Of a stretch of DNA of 24,751 bases, positions 1-7,054 are shown in pieces. Position 1 is the stretch's first letter; each line of letters starts with the position of its first letter. The stretch spans positions 1-24,751 of the IMG/VR virus record IMGVR_UViG_3300035698_029537. The stretch is one strand, 5' to 3'. Below the pieces are notes generated by a model that was not told the origin of the DNA, did no database searches, and saw only the letters and a program-made list of their open reading frames with translations. This stretch comes from a virus. The position numbers were made by a program, and so were the translations under genes.

Positions 1-921
1 ACGATGTACCAAACCAACAAGTTCGTCTTTGCTTACGACACACCGAGTGGCTCGGGGATTCGCCGGGCCGCGCTTCCTCAATACAAAGACAACAGGGGCG
101 GTGACCAAGGCGAGGATGAAAAGGAACAGCGACAATCGTTGTATAGACAGCTCGATTTGCTTCGCGAGGAGGTCCTACCTGCCTTGGGGTTTACCAATAT
201 CTTCAAGTCCCAGGGCTTCGAGGCAGACGACATCATCGCCGCGGTGGTGGGCGTCGACCTTGGTGGCAGATATCGTGGAAGCGGATGTCGCCTACCGCAA
301 GGATGTGAGGCGGATGACAAGTTTGTGATTGTAAGTGGTGACCATGATCTTTATCAACTTCTCGGGGTTGCCGGGAGCGTCGTCATGTATCATCCGTCCA
401 CGAGGGTCGAATATTGCTATGCAAACTTCTGCAAGGAGTTCAACGTCCTCCCCGACATGTGGCCGATGGTGAAAGCCATAGCCGGGTGCCCGACGGACAA
501 CGTCCCAGGCGTTGTAGGCGTAGGCGAGATCACGGCGTGCAAGTATGTCAGGGGAAAGTTACCCGAGCATCTCAAGACCTACGCGAATATCATAGCGGCC
601 CGGGAACAAACCGGCCGGAACCTCCCGCTTGTTATGCTGCCGCACGCTTCTTTCCCGACGCAGGAGGTGATTATCAAACAACCCGATTTCAAAGGACGGT
701 CGTCAAGCTTCGCTTCAGTGTGTGAACGTTACAAGTTCAAGACATTTCAATCCGAAGCCACGCTCGCTCAATGGCGTGCGTTCTTCTCGGGGTCTTTCGC
801 GGGGGAACCGAAGACCCCCTACGGGCCTCCCCTTGGAAGGGTGACCCTACGGAAAGCGCCAACGTTGCGCGCTACGGCCCCTACACAACGCGACGTCACG
901 GCCGTAAGCTTCGGCTTCTAG
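1..921 (+). CDS. 5'-3' exonuclease (Pol I N-domain / FEN-like), 5'-truncated by window
   Basis: Structure-specific 5' nuclease of the PolI/T5/FEN family, expected to remove RNA primers and flaps during phage replication. The reading frame is open from base 1. The first visible segment (FVFAYDTPSGSGIRR) corresponds to the middle of the N-terminal PIN-like domain, and the usual start (LxxDGxNLxxR) is absent, so the true start lies upstream. Metal-binding motifs are visible in order: GFEADDIIAAV near residue 75 (canonical GYEADD), VIVSGDHDLYQLL near 110 (canonical SGDxDLxQL), and a helix-hairpin-helix-like PTDNVPGVVGVGEITA near 165-180 (canonical SDNIPGVPGIG). An extra Gly/Arg-rich insertion separates the first two acidic motifs. 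There is no polymerase domain. The stop abuts the ribosome binding site of the nuclease gene that follows. Family assignment is firm; the in vivo role is inferred. Confidence 0.9.
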   Translation, partial: TMYQTNKFVFAYDTPSGSGIRRAALPQYKDNRGGDQGEDEKEQRQSLYRQLDLLREEVLPALGFTNIFKSQGFEADDIIAAVVGVDLGGRYRGSGCRLPQGCEADDKFVIVSGDHDLYQLLGVAGSVVMYHPSTRVEYCYANFCKEFNVLPDMWPMVKAIAGCPTDNVPGVVGVGEITACKYVRGKLPEHLKTYANIIAAREQTGRNLPLVMLPHASFPTQEVIIKQPDFKGRSSSFASVCERYKFKTFQSEATLAQWRAFFSGSFAGEPKTPYGPPLGRVTLRKAPTLRATAPTQRDVTAVSFGF

Positions 922-929
922 GAGGGATT

Positions 930-1562
930 ATGGGATCAGGAAAAGGATCAGCTTTTGAGCGGGAATTGGCGAGGACCTTTTCCATTTGGTGGTCGGGCGG
1001 AGAGCACGATGATATGTTTTGGAGAGTACTGGGGTCCGGAGGACGGGCAACCACGCGAGCGCAAAAAGGTCAAAACACCGCGCACGCCTCCTTCGGGGAT
1101 ATCGAGTCAACCAACCCGGCCTCCGCTCCTTTTACCAATCTCGTCGTGCTGGAGTTCAAACGAGGCTACGGCCAATGGACCCTGCAGGACATGGTCGATT
1201 GCCGCTCGGTCAAGAACCGCGAGTGGTACGACTTCGTCATCCAAACGAGGCTTTCATGGGAAGCCAGCAAGCGTCCATTTTGGGCCATCGTTTATCAAAG
1301 GGACGGTCACAAAACGATGATCGCAATGTCGCCGGAGTTTTACACGTTCCTCGAAAAGAACGAAGTTGACTTTCGTGAAACCCCAAACGTCTCACTCAAC
1401 CACGGTGTATATTCTTGTGTGGCCATGAGGCTTGAGGATTGGACGCTTCTAGTTGACCCGAACATTTTCAAGGAGGAAGATAAACGCTATGATCAAGTCT
1501 CTCAAACTACAGAAGTTCCAGAGTCACGACGATGTGACCTTGAATTTCCGGCCTGGGGTTAA
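930..1562 (+). CDS. PD-(D/E)XK nuclease, Holliday-junction resolvase (Hjc)-like
   Basis: Predicted 210-residue nuclease. The start at 930 is chosen because GGAGGG lies just upstream and the protein opens with the family pattern KGSAFERELARTF. Then come VLGSGGRATTR near residue 35, GDIES near 56 and LVVLEFKRG near 70, which together give the E...GSGGR...D...ExK layout of Hjc-type PD-(D/E)XK enzymes. Such enzymes cut branched DNA, which fits its place between a 5' exonuclease and a Rad50/Mre11 pair. An upstream in-frame ATG at 771 would overlap the exonuclease gene and is rejected. The last 74 nt overlap the Rad50 N-half gene in another frame, so the final ~24 residues look like read-through rather than conserved sequence. 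Resolvase versus general endonuclease activity cannot be decided here. Confidence 0.72.
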   Translation: MGSGKGSAFERELARTFSIWWSGGEHDDMFWRVLGSGGRATTRAQKGQNTAHASFGDIESTNPASAPFTNLVVLEFKRGYGQWTLQDMVDCRSVKNREWYDFVIQTRLSWEASKRPFWAIVYQRDGHKTMIAMSPEFYTFLEKNEVDFRETPNVSLNHGVYSCVAMRLEDWTLLVDPNIFKEEDKRYDQVSQTTEVPESRRCDLEFPAWG

Positions 1563-2688
1563 CGTAATCATCGGGGACTCCGATTCCGGAAAATCCTCGA
1601 TATTACGCGCTTTGCGATGGGCGATTTTCAATAGACCCTCAGGGTTCGCCTTCCGAAGTCACTGGGCCGGGAAGAAAGACGTCACGCGTGTCGATGTCGA
1701 GCTTCACAAAGGTCCGACGGTTTCACGGATTCGCGACGAGGACCTGAACGCTTACCAAATATCGACCATGGAGCGTCCGCTCGAGGCGGTCCGCGTAGGC
1801 GTCCCGTCTGAGGTCGTCGAGGCCTTCGAGATGGACGACTTGAACATCCAGAAGCAGGGCGAAAAGCCATATTTGCTTGACGAATCCCCTCCGGAGGTGG
1901 CCCGTATACTAAACGCGATCGTGGGTCTCAGCGGAATTGACACAGCCCACACTCGGATAGCTGGGAAGGTCGTGAACAACCAAAGCGTATTACGTCAGGC
2001 CGAAGAAGCGGAGGCTACGGCCCGTGCGCAGCTTATCGCGTTTACCAATCTCGAGGAGCTCAAGGGGCTCGCCGTCGTCCTAGAGCAACGCAGCGGCTCG
2101 GTGAGTGTCATGTATGGGAAGCTAACGGAATTGGAGACACTCACCGAAGAAATCGAAACGACCAAAGCGGCGCTAGTTCTGCTTGCTGGTCTAGATGGCC
2201 TTCGACGCATGGGAGCAGCATTATCAAAACAAGCGGTTGCCGCAGCAAACGACCAAGCCGCCGTGACAAGCCTCGGCTCGGTACTGACGAAGGCCTCGGC
2301 GTTACTCGGTACGGTGGAGGCCTTGACGGATGAGCGGGTCACCCAAGCGGTAGAGACACGGGACAAGATACAAAAGCTGATCCAAGCTGACCTTCACGAA
2401 CCGCTACGCCTCGAAGCGATTATCAAACAAGCCACGGCCCTTTCGAAGCGGACGGCGCTCCTGCCCGTGGAAGAGGCCTTGGCCCTGCAGGACGGTATCC
2501 AAGAGGCTCTCGTAGCACGTAACGAGGCCTATCGGAAAGCCACCCTTTCTGGCGAGCTTATCGACGCTGTTCTTGCTTCGAACGTAAAATCGATAGAGGC
2601 TGACATTATCAAAACACAAGAAGAGCTTGCCGCGCTCGGTGTTTGTCCGGAGTGTGGAGCGGTAAAAGAGGATTGGAGAATTCTATGA
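1489..2688 (+). CDS. Rad50/SbcC-type ATPase, N-terminal half (Walker A plus coiled coil and CxxC hook)
   Basis: 399-residue N-terminal half of an SMC/Rad50-type ATPase. It opens with the family strand-helix MIKSLKLQKFQSHDDVTLNF, followed by Walker A GDSDSGKSS near residue 30-38 and LRALRWAIF. Residues ~160-390 are long, Ala/Glu/Leu-rich and coiled-coil-like. It ends in CPECG, a single CxxC like the apex of a Rad50 zinc hook, only about 10 residues before the stop. No signature motif or Walker B is present; those sit in a separate gene at 3832-4470. The start at 1489 has AAGGAGG upstream. The 3' end overlaps the Mre11-like gene by ATGA, implying translational coupling. It probably forms a heterodimeric ATPase with the other half and works with the nuclease on DNA ends. 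Family firm, assembly inferred. Confidence 0.85.
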   Translation: MIKSLKLQKFQSHDDVTLNFRPGVNVIIGDSDSGKSSILRALRWAIFNRPSGFAFRSHWAGKKDVTRVDVELHKGPTVSRIRDEDLNAYQISTMERPLEAVRVGVPSEVVEAFEMDDLNIQKQGEKPYLLDESPPEVARILNAIVGLSGIDTAHTRIAGKVVNNQSVLRQAEEAEATARAQLIAFTNLEELKGLAVVLEQRSGSVSVMYGKLTELETLTEEIETTKAALVLLAGLDGLRRMGAALSKQAVAAANDQAAVTSLGSVLTKASALLGTVEALTDERVTQAVETRDKIQKLIQADLHEPLRLEAIIKQATALSKRTALLPVEEALALQDGIQEALVARNEAYRKATLSGELIDAVLASNVKSIEADIIKTQEELAALGVCPECGAVKEDWRIL

Positions 2689-3584
2689 TAGACCTGATTA
2701 TAGCTGGGGACCTTCACGCTGGGAACTTGAAACCGGAATGCCGGAGCGACGACTATCTTGAATCGCTATGCAGCAAGCTCCGCTGGCTGGGGGATTTCCA
2801 AAAAGAGTGCTCGAAAGAGAACAAGAAGCCTGTACCAATCATCCTCCCGGGCGATCTATTCGACCACTGGAAACAGGAATCGCCCGAGATGAACCGTGTA
2901 CTCAGCGCCTGGCCGAGTGGTCCGGTATACGCCGTCCCGGGACAGCACGATCTTCCGTATCACAATCTGCAGCTCCAAGAGAAGTCGGCATATCAGACAT
3001 TGGTAATCGCGGGGGCTATAACAGACCTCCAAGCAGGGGATAAACAAACGCCCACGATCCCTTTGATTCGGGGCGTTGGTTGGGGCGGACCGTTAGGCCC
3101 GTTACAAGAGGGAGGGGAGCATCCGGCTGTTTTGGTCACACACGTTTCGACGTGGATGAAACCCTACATGCCTGGACAGGACCCTGGACACGCAGCCGGT
3201 CTTTTGCGGAAGCTTTCCGGTTGGGATTTGATAATCACAGGCGACAACCATCAGACCTTCGCGGTCGAGTGTGGGGAGCGCACGCTCATCAATGCTGGGA
3301 GCATTATGTGTATGAGGAGCGACCAACTCGAGCACGAGCCTTGTGTGTTTCTATGGGAAGCCGAGTCCAACCGAGTCCACAAAGTCACCATCCCGATTGC
3401 AGATGTTATTACCAATGAAAAGGTTCTCGCTCTGAAGGAGAAAGAGAGCCGCAAGACGGCGTTCGTTGAGAAGGTGGCCGGGGGGCAGGAGGTCGCTAGT
3501 TCTTTCGAAGACAACCTTGTAGAGTTGTTGAAGGGTGAAACTAAAGAAGTCGAAGAAGTCGTGCTTGAATGCACAAAGGGGTAA
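2685..3584 (+). CDS. Mre11/SbcD-like metallophosphoesterase nuclease
   Basis: 299-residue calcineurin-type phosphoesterase, the nuclease partner of Rad50/SbcC. All metal motifs are visible in order: GDLHAGN near residue 8 (DxH), GDLFDHW near 63 (GDxxD), PGQHDLPYHN near 90 (GNHD with Gln for Asn), LVTHVSTWM near 150 (H), and TGDNHQTF near 183 (GDxH). The C-terminal ~80 residues are charged and helical, suited to docking on the ATPase coiled coil. The start at 2685 forms an ATGA overlap with the ATPase N-half gene. Expected role: 3'-5' exonuclease/endonuclease at DNA ends in phage recombination and repair. The Gln in the GNHD position is the only noticeable deviation. Confidence 0.88.
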   Translation: MIDLIIAGDLHAGNLKPECRSDDYLESLCSKLRWLGDFQKECSKENKKPVPIILPGDLFDHWKQESPEMNRVLSAWPSGPVYAVPGQHDLPYHNLQLQEKSAYQTLVIAGAITDLQAGDKQTPTIPLIRGVGWGGPLGPLQEGGEHPAVLVTHVSTWMKPYMPGQDPGHAAGLLRKLSGWDLIITGDNHQTFAVECGERTLINAGSIMCMRSDQLEHEPCVFLWEAESNRVHKVTIPIADVITNEKVLALKEKESRKTAFVEKVAGGQEVASSFEDNLVELLKGETKEVEEVVLECTKG

Positions 3585-3586
3585 TT

Positions 3587-3841
3587 ATGAGCAATGAAGA
3601 AACGTTTACCAATCTGAAGAAGAGGCTCGACACGTTGCGCCACCGCAAGGCACGTGACGAGGGGGCCTTGGAGCAATTCATGGCCCAGTTGAAGGAAGAA
3701 TTTGGCTGCTCTAACGTAGAAGCAGCTCAAAAGCTTCATGTCAAATTGAAGGCCAAGGCCGAAAAGGAAGCAGCGGCGCTTTCCGAAGAGCTTGAGTTGT
3801 TTGAAAGCAAGGTCGGCATAATGGAGGCGGCATGTCGATGA
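3587..3841 (+). CDS. Small coiled-coil protein between the two Rad50 halves
   Basis: 84 residues, highly charged, with heptad-like stretches (ETFTNLKKRLDTLRHRK; KLKAKAEKEAAALSEELELF) and a single Cys in FGCSNVEAAQKL. The start at 3587 is supported by AAAGGGG seven bases upstream; an in-frame ATG at 3569 would lie inside the previous gene. Its end overlaps the Rad50 C-half gene by 10 nt. I do not recognise a family. Position and composition suggest a piece of the Rad50 coiled-coil arm or an accessory subunit of the Rad50/Mre11 complex; this is inference from context only. Confidence 0.7.
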   Translation: MSNEETFTNLKKRLDTLRHRKARDEGALEQFMAQLKEEFGCSNVEAAQKLHVKLKAKAEKEAAALSEELELFESKVGIMEAACR

Positions 3842-4470
3842 GCTTTATCAAATGTCGCCAGAGGCTCGCAGTGTTGACAGGTCGCCGTGATCACATTTTG
3901 GCCGAGGCTGAGCGGTTCGGCAACCTCCGAGCAGAGGCTACGGCCCGAACACTCGTACTCGAGCGGGCTCGTTTGATAATCCAACAGGCGGCAAAGACGA
4001 CCCAAGAGCAACTCGAGTACCAAGTAGGCGAGCTGGTAAGCCTCGGGCTCGAGCAGATCTTCCCCGACCCGTATAGGCTCAGGCTCCGTTTCGAAAGCAA
4101 ACGGGGTCGGACGGAAGCCGTGCTCTTGTTTGTAGACGCCTTTGGTAATGAGGTCGAGCCTATGGAGGCTTCGGGCGGCGGCGTCTGGGATGTCGCCAGC
4201 TTTGCCTTGCGTGTTTCGCTGTGGAGTTTGAAGAGGCCACGAGGAAGGGCGGTGCTTGTGCTCGACGAGCCTTTCAAGTTCCTGCACGGCAAAAGGCAAC
4301 AAGAGAGCGTCGCTTCTTTGGTGCGGGAATTGAGCCGACGCCTCAAACTCCAGTTTATCATTGTAACGCAAGAGGAATGGGGAACCGAGTTTGCCGACTG
4401 CGTCTTCCGCGTGAGCCGGTCGAAGCCCAAACCCAGCGTAATAGAGATCGAGGGCCAGTATGTTACGTAA
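3832..4470 (+). CDS. Rad50/SbcC-type ATPase, C-terminal half (signature motif and Walker B)
   Basis: 212 residues. The first ~65 residues are coiled-coil-like, then comes the ATPase lobe: LEQIFPDPYRLRLRFESKRG, the ABC/SMC signature region EASGGGVWDVASFALRVSLW near residue 109-128, Walker B RAVLVLDEPFKFL near 138-150, and FIIVTQEEW near 180 where Rad50 proteins usually have a switch His (here Gln). There is no Walker A in this protein; it is supplied by the separate gene at 1489-2688. The two halves together (about 610 residues) would make one compact ATPase. The start at 3832 overlaps the preceding small gene. The split across an Mre11 gene and a coiled-coil gene is the noteworthy point. Confidence 0.85.
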   Translation: MSMSFIKCRQRLAVLTGRRDHILAEAERFGNLRAEATARTLVLERARLIIQQAAKTTQEQLEYQVGELVSLGLEQIFPDPYRLRLRFESKRGRTEAVLLFVDAFGNEVEPMEASGGGVWDVASFALRVSLWSLKRPRGRAVLVLDEPFKFLHGKRQQESVASLVRELSRRLKLQFIIVTQEEWGTEFADCVFRVSRSKPKPSVIEIEGQYVT

Positions 4471-4825
4471 AGAGGTATGTGAGAAGTGTCGGCACGTCAA
4501 TGTTGATAATTGGACGATTTGCGCAGAGTGCGGGGCTCCGGCCCGGCCAGCATTCAAATGCTCGAATCGGAAAGGCCCCAACAATCTAGAGATGAAGATC
4601 AACGGCCAGGATGTAGCCCACTTCCTTCATTGTCTACATTTGGCGGTGGTCTATAATCGACCGCGTGAGGACGAGACCGCCGATTTCTTTTGGAGGCGCC
4701 ACGCCCGTTTACGAAACAAACTGAATTTACTCACGAACCGTATAATTGATAGTGCGGAAAACAACCCAAAGGAGCAGATAGATGTCACGGAAAGAACGAG
4801 AAGCGGCATCACGGAAACGGATTGA
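4460..4825 (+). CDS. Zinc-ribbon protein of unknown function
   Basis: 121 residues. The N-terminus carries two CxxC knuckles (CEKC at residues ~7-10 and CAEC at ~21-24), a typical small zinc ribbon, followed by a His-rich helical segment (DVAHFLHCLHLAVV) and a basic helical tail. The start overlaps the end of the Rad50 C-half gene by 11 nt, and the last 44 nt overlap the next gene. I do not recognise the family. Context (end of the repair operon) allows a DNA- or RNA-binding role, but nothing specific can be claimed. Confidence 0.65.
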   Translation: MLRKEVCEKCRHVNVDNWTICAECGAPARPAFKCSNRKGPNNLEMKINGQDVAHFLHCLHLAVVYNRPREDETADFFWRRHARLRNKLNLLTNRIIDSAENNPKEQIDVTERTRSGITETD

Positions 4826-5042
4826 GGAACTTGCCCAGGCTTGGGGGAAAATGGTTATGCGAAGTTCAAATCCCTATCAAGGTCTGAGCGCGGTCCTGCG
4901 CGAAAAGGAAGCCCTGCTTACCACAGAGCCTCAACGGGCGAACGAGTTTCGCGCTGCTTACTCGCAGTTTTCGGAACTCGTCGACGTGGCGGCGATCGAA
5001 GAGATCCAAGCCGAGGTTGATAAAGCGAACGCGCTGGTGTAA
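4782..5042 (+). CDS. Hypothetical small helical protein
   Basis: 86 residues beginning MSRKEREAASRKRIEEL, helical and charged throughout, with no Cys and no membrane segment. AAAGGAG about ten bases upstream of 4782 supports the start even though it overlaps the zinc-ribbon gene by 44 nt. The stop at 5042 immediately precedes the structured intergenic segment, so this is probably the last gene of the repair operon. Function not recognised. Confidence 0.6.
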   Translation: MSRKEREAASRKRIEELAQAWGKMVMRSSNPYQGLSAVLREKEALLTTEPQRANEFRAAYSQFSELVDVAAIEEIQAEVDKANALV

Positions 5043-5046
5043 TTGG

Positions 5047-5156
5047 GGCGCTGAAGAGCCGAATGAAATACCCCCTTATTCCCTGGTGATTCGGGGGTAT
5101 TTGAGGCGATGCCTCAGAACGCGTTCCGCTGGGGTACCCTATAAGGCTCTAGCGTC
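5047..5156 (+). ncRNA. Candidate structured RNA (multi-branched) in the 5043-5229 gene gap
   Basis: This gap has no convincing gene. Manual folding gives a closing stem of 12 pairs (5047-5052 with 5151-5156, including one G-U, then 5055-5060 with 5145-5150, with a two-base bulge at 5053-5054). It encloses a perfect 10-bp hairpin (5066-5075 with 5093-5102, 17-nt loop) and a 5-bp GC-rich hairpin (5103-5107 with 5111-5115, loop GAT). A further hairpin lies just outside (5166-5170 with 5178-5182). The 10-bp hairpin alone could act as a terminator, though its 3' arm ends in only a short U run. The long-range closing stem argues for a more elaborate RNA: a small phage RNA, an mRNA processing site or a protein-binding element. 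It is not a tRNA. Confidence 0.45.
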
Positions 5157-5229
5157 GATCCTCAAAGGCCAACGTCGGGCCTACAAAGGGCAGGAAAGCC
5201 TAACGAACTGAAATTACAGGAGGATTATT

Positions 5230-5505
5230 ATGGGACAGGCAAGAGACCGTGGAACATCCGAACAGCGCCGAATTCAATCGATCGAACAGCGCCGAATTCA
5301 ATCGATTGTCAATAAGAACCTTTACTTGACGGTCGTGATTGAAGAAATCAAAAAGACGCTGGGCGCGAAACAGACGGAACCGCTCACCAAGGAAGCCCTC
5401 AACATCCGTCACTACAAAGGAAGCGTGCTCGAGGTTGCGAGGGCTCAGCTCCTCGACCTTCACCGGAAACACCCCGAGCTGGTGACAGGAGGATTACCAA
5501 AATGA
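5230..5505 (+). CDS. Hypothetical protein with internal 8-residue tandem duplication
   Basis: 91 residues. ACAGGAGG lies upstream of the ATG at 5230. Near the N-terminus the octapeptide EQRRIQSI occurs twice in a row, encoded by an exact tandem repeat of 24 bp. The rest (LYLTVVIEEIKKTLGAK, then a helical tail) looks like a small globular protein with no metal or catalytic motif. It overlaps the next gene by four bases (ATGA). Not recognised. Confidence 0.65.
   Translation: MGQARDRGTSEQRRIQSIEQRRIQSIVNKNLYLTVVIEEIKKTLGAKQTEPLTKEALNIRHYKGSVLEVARAQLLDLHRKHPELVTGGLPK
5259..5306 (+). repeat. Exact 24-bp tandem duplication
   Basis: Bases 5259-5282 and 5283-5306 are identical, each containing an EcoRI-type GAATTC and ending in a ClaI-type ATCGAT. 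In frame they duplicate EQRRIQSI. Perfect identity suggests a recent slippage or duplication event. Confidence 0.95.
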
Positions 5506-6185
5506 GTGCAAAACGAATTTGCGTGGCTTGCGGCGCGGACATGAACGCTGGCGCTGTTGAGGGAGTGATGCTTTTTGGGCAAGAGGTTTTGCTGTGCGGG
5601 TTTCACAGGCGCTCCCTCAACTTCCTTGTGGTAGCTCACGGGCGACGCCGGGGATATACGAAATGGCTCGAGGAGAACAATTTGGTACAATCGGATCTAT
5701 TACCAAAGTCTCCTACCTCAGAGTCGGAGCTCCCCGATGCTATGCCGACATCCACGTGTCCGCTGAATTGCACGTCGGAGCGCACGCTCGACGTTTGGAT
5801 GCTCATAGCGACAGGCCACCATGAAGGTTGTCCGCTCCGGCCCACCGACAGCGTGTTCTATCGCTCGATTATCAAAAAGCTCCTGGACGGGATCGAAAAC
5901 TGGGCATCCGAAGAGGACGGCGTCCCCGACCCGCTTTACGGGGTCGTCCAAAGAGCGCGGATGATCTTCCGAGGGGCACCGGACCGACCGCCTCTTGGTG
6001 AACCCAAGACGTTCAGTTTGACGAAGAAGGAGTTCATCAAGATCCTGGAGGAGAGCCGCGAGGTCCAATGCAAGCTCGTCGACAGCCTCCCCGAAGGAAC
6101 ATTACCAACATTCTGGACAATGGCCTACGCAACGGATCATGATATTGAGCGGATGGCCGACGAGTACGAAAGGACACAGAAATGA
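5502..6185 (+). CDS. Hypothetical protein with N-terminal zinc-binding segment
   Basis: 227 residues. The N-terminus has CVACG (residues ~7-11) and a later CGFHRRSL, consistent with a CxxC...CxxH zinc site. The middle has a second Cys/His-rich patch (CPLNC, GHHEGCPL). The C-terminal half is helical (TKKEFIKILEESREVQCKLVDSL). The start at 5502 overlaps the previous stop and has AGGAGG upstream. It sits in a run of small zinc-type proteins typical of phage early regions. Function not recognised. Confidence 0.7.
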   Translation: MSAKRICVACGADMNAGAVEGVMLFGQEVLLCGFHRRSLNFLVVAHGRRRGYTKWLEENNLVQSDLLPKSPTSESELPDAMPTSTCPLNCTSERTLDVWMLIATGHHEGCPLRPTDSVFYRSIIKKLLDGIENWASEEDGVPDPLYGVVQRARMIFRGAPDRPPLGEPKTFSLTKKEFIKILEESREVQCKLVDSLPEGTLPTFWTMAYATDHDIERMADEYERTQK

Positions 6186-6451
6186 AATACATCTTTGCCG
6201 TACCAGATGAGTGGATCATACCTGTTCAGATCGGGTATAGGATGAGCTGCTGCGATTGCGGTCTAGTCCATGAGATGGATTTCCAAATTGTCGACGGAGC
6301 CGTACAATTCCGTTTGCGGTCGAACAATCGAGCAACAGCAGCAATAAGAAGGCACATGCCAAACAACCTAGACTACCTGCGCGAGGCACTTGCAAAGGCC
6401 GAGGCCCGGATAGTACAATTGGAAGGAGAGCACAATGGACCAAAACAATGA
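6182..6451 (+). CDS. Small conserved-type phage protein with CCDCG motif
   Basis: 89 residues starting MKYIFAVPDEWIIPVQIGYRMSCCDCGLVHEMDF. The YRMxCCDCGLVHxxDF pattern followed by a basic RSNNRATAAIRRH segment resembles a small protein found in many phage early regions (from memory, no database check). The Cys cluster suggests metal binding. The C-terminus is a short coiled coil. It overlaps the neighbours on both sides by 4 and 17 nt. Function unknown. Confidence 0.7.
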   Translation: MKYIFAVPDEWIIPVQIGYRMSCCDCGLVHEMDFQIVDGAVQFRLRSNNRATAAIRRHMPNNLDYLREALAKAEARIVQLEGEHNGPKQ

Positions 6452-6833
6452 ACCCAAAAAAGTCCCATGGAGCAGACGGAAGAGCCTAGAGACCGAACGC
6501 CTCCGGCAACTTGTCGACGACGTGTTCGCGGACGTGTTCGCGATTGCCAATGAATGTAATTGTATGTACGAGCACGGGGCTGAAGGCGCGGCCCACCTAC
6601 ACAAGATCGAGCTTATGCTCAGAAGGGCGACACTGAAAGACCCCCGATACACCAAGGCTGCGCCACCCGTTTGTTCAGTTTGCGGGAGACGAGACACAGC
6701 CACGGTCACAGTGGATTATCAAGATCGCCCGCTCAACCTTTGCCCACACCACGAACGCGAGTACACACGGAACATGCCCTACGGGAGCAAAACATCGGCG
6801 TCTCTCATCATCACGCGTTACGGGCTGGTGTAA
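6435..6833 (+). CDS. Hypothetical zinc-ribbon protein
   Basis: 132 residues. The N-terminal half is helical and charged. The C-terminal half has CSVCGRRDTATVTVDYQDRPLNLCPHH (residues ~80-106), a CxxC...CxxH zinc-ribbon arrangement. The start lies inside the end of the previous gene, with GGAAGGAG upstream. The family is not recognised, and no catalytic residues are evident. Confidence 0.68.
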   Translation: MDQNNEPKKVPWSRRKSLETERLRQLVDDVFADVFAIANECNCMYEHGAEGAAHLHKIELMLRRATLKDPRYTKAAPPVCSVCGRRDTATVTVDYQDRPLNLCPHHEREYTRNMPYGSKTSASLIITRYGLV

Positions 6834-6883
6834 ACGAATAAACGAACCTCGGGCGTATAATGAGTACGAAAGGGAACATCATT

Positions 6884-7054
6884 ATGGTGATCAGCGATTT
6901 GCAGCGGCGAGGGCCTGGCGCTATGTCTGCACGATTGTTGGAACATAACTTGTCGGGAGTGCATGGCGGCTACGGCACGCTACGACACGCGAGAACAAGC
7001 ATGGGCCGCTTGGGACCGCAGACCGGAAGACGGGGAAGGCGCATAGCTCTATGA
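6884..7054 (+). pseudogene. Doubtful small ORF; possible frame-broken Lar-like zinc protein
   Basis: The stretch 6834-7050 has no clean gene. The ORF given starts at 6884, with AAAGGGA seven bases upstream (an ATG at 6860 is also in frame), and ends overlapping the methyltransferase ATG. However, its C-terminal half is low-complexity Gly/Arg, typical of a wrong frame. In the frame starting at 6924 the translation reads CLHDCWNITCREC then DTREQAWAAWDRRPED, closely resembling the C-terminal half of small Lar-type (restriction alleviation) zinc proteins, which end in a TxxEAxxAWNRR pattern. That frame has no start codon downstream of the stop at 6888-6890. A one-base change could join the frames. 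Either a decayed gene, a sequencing error or a real short ORF. Confidence 0.3.

Noticed and set aside
771-929. Upstream start for the PD-(D/E)XK nuclease
   Set aside because: Would overlap 150 bp of the exonuclease gene; the 930 start has a strong ribosome binding site and matches the family's N-terminus.
3736-4602. Minus-strand ORF of 288 codons opposite the Rad50 C-half
   Set aside because: The + strand carries signature and Walker B motifs; the antisense product has no motif.
5017-5211. 64-codon ORF with TTG start running through the structured gap
   Set aside because: No ribosome binding site, starts inside the previous gene, and crosses the hairpins; composition is unlike neighbouring proteins.
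5043-5229. tRNA gene
   Set aside because: No T-arm consensus, no anticodon stem in the right place and no CCA-type end; the stem lengths do not fit a cloverleaf.
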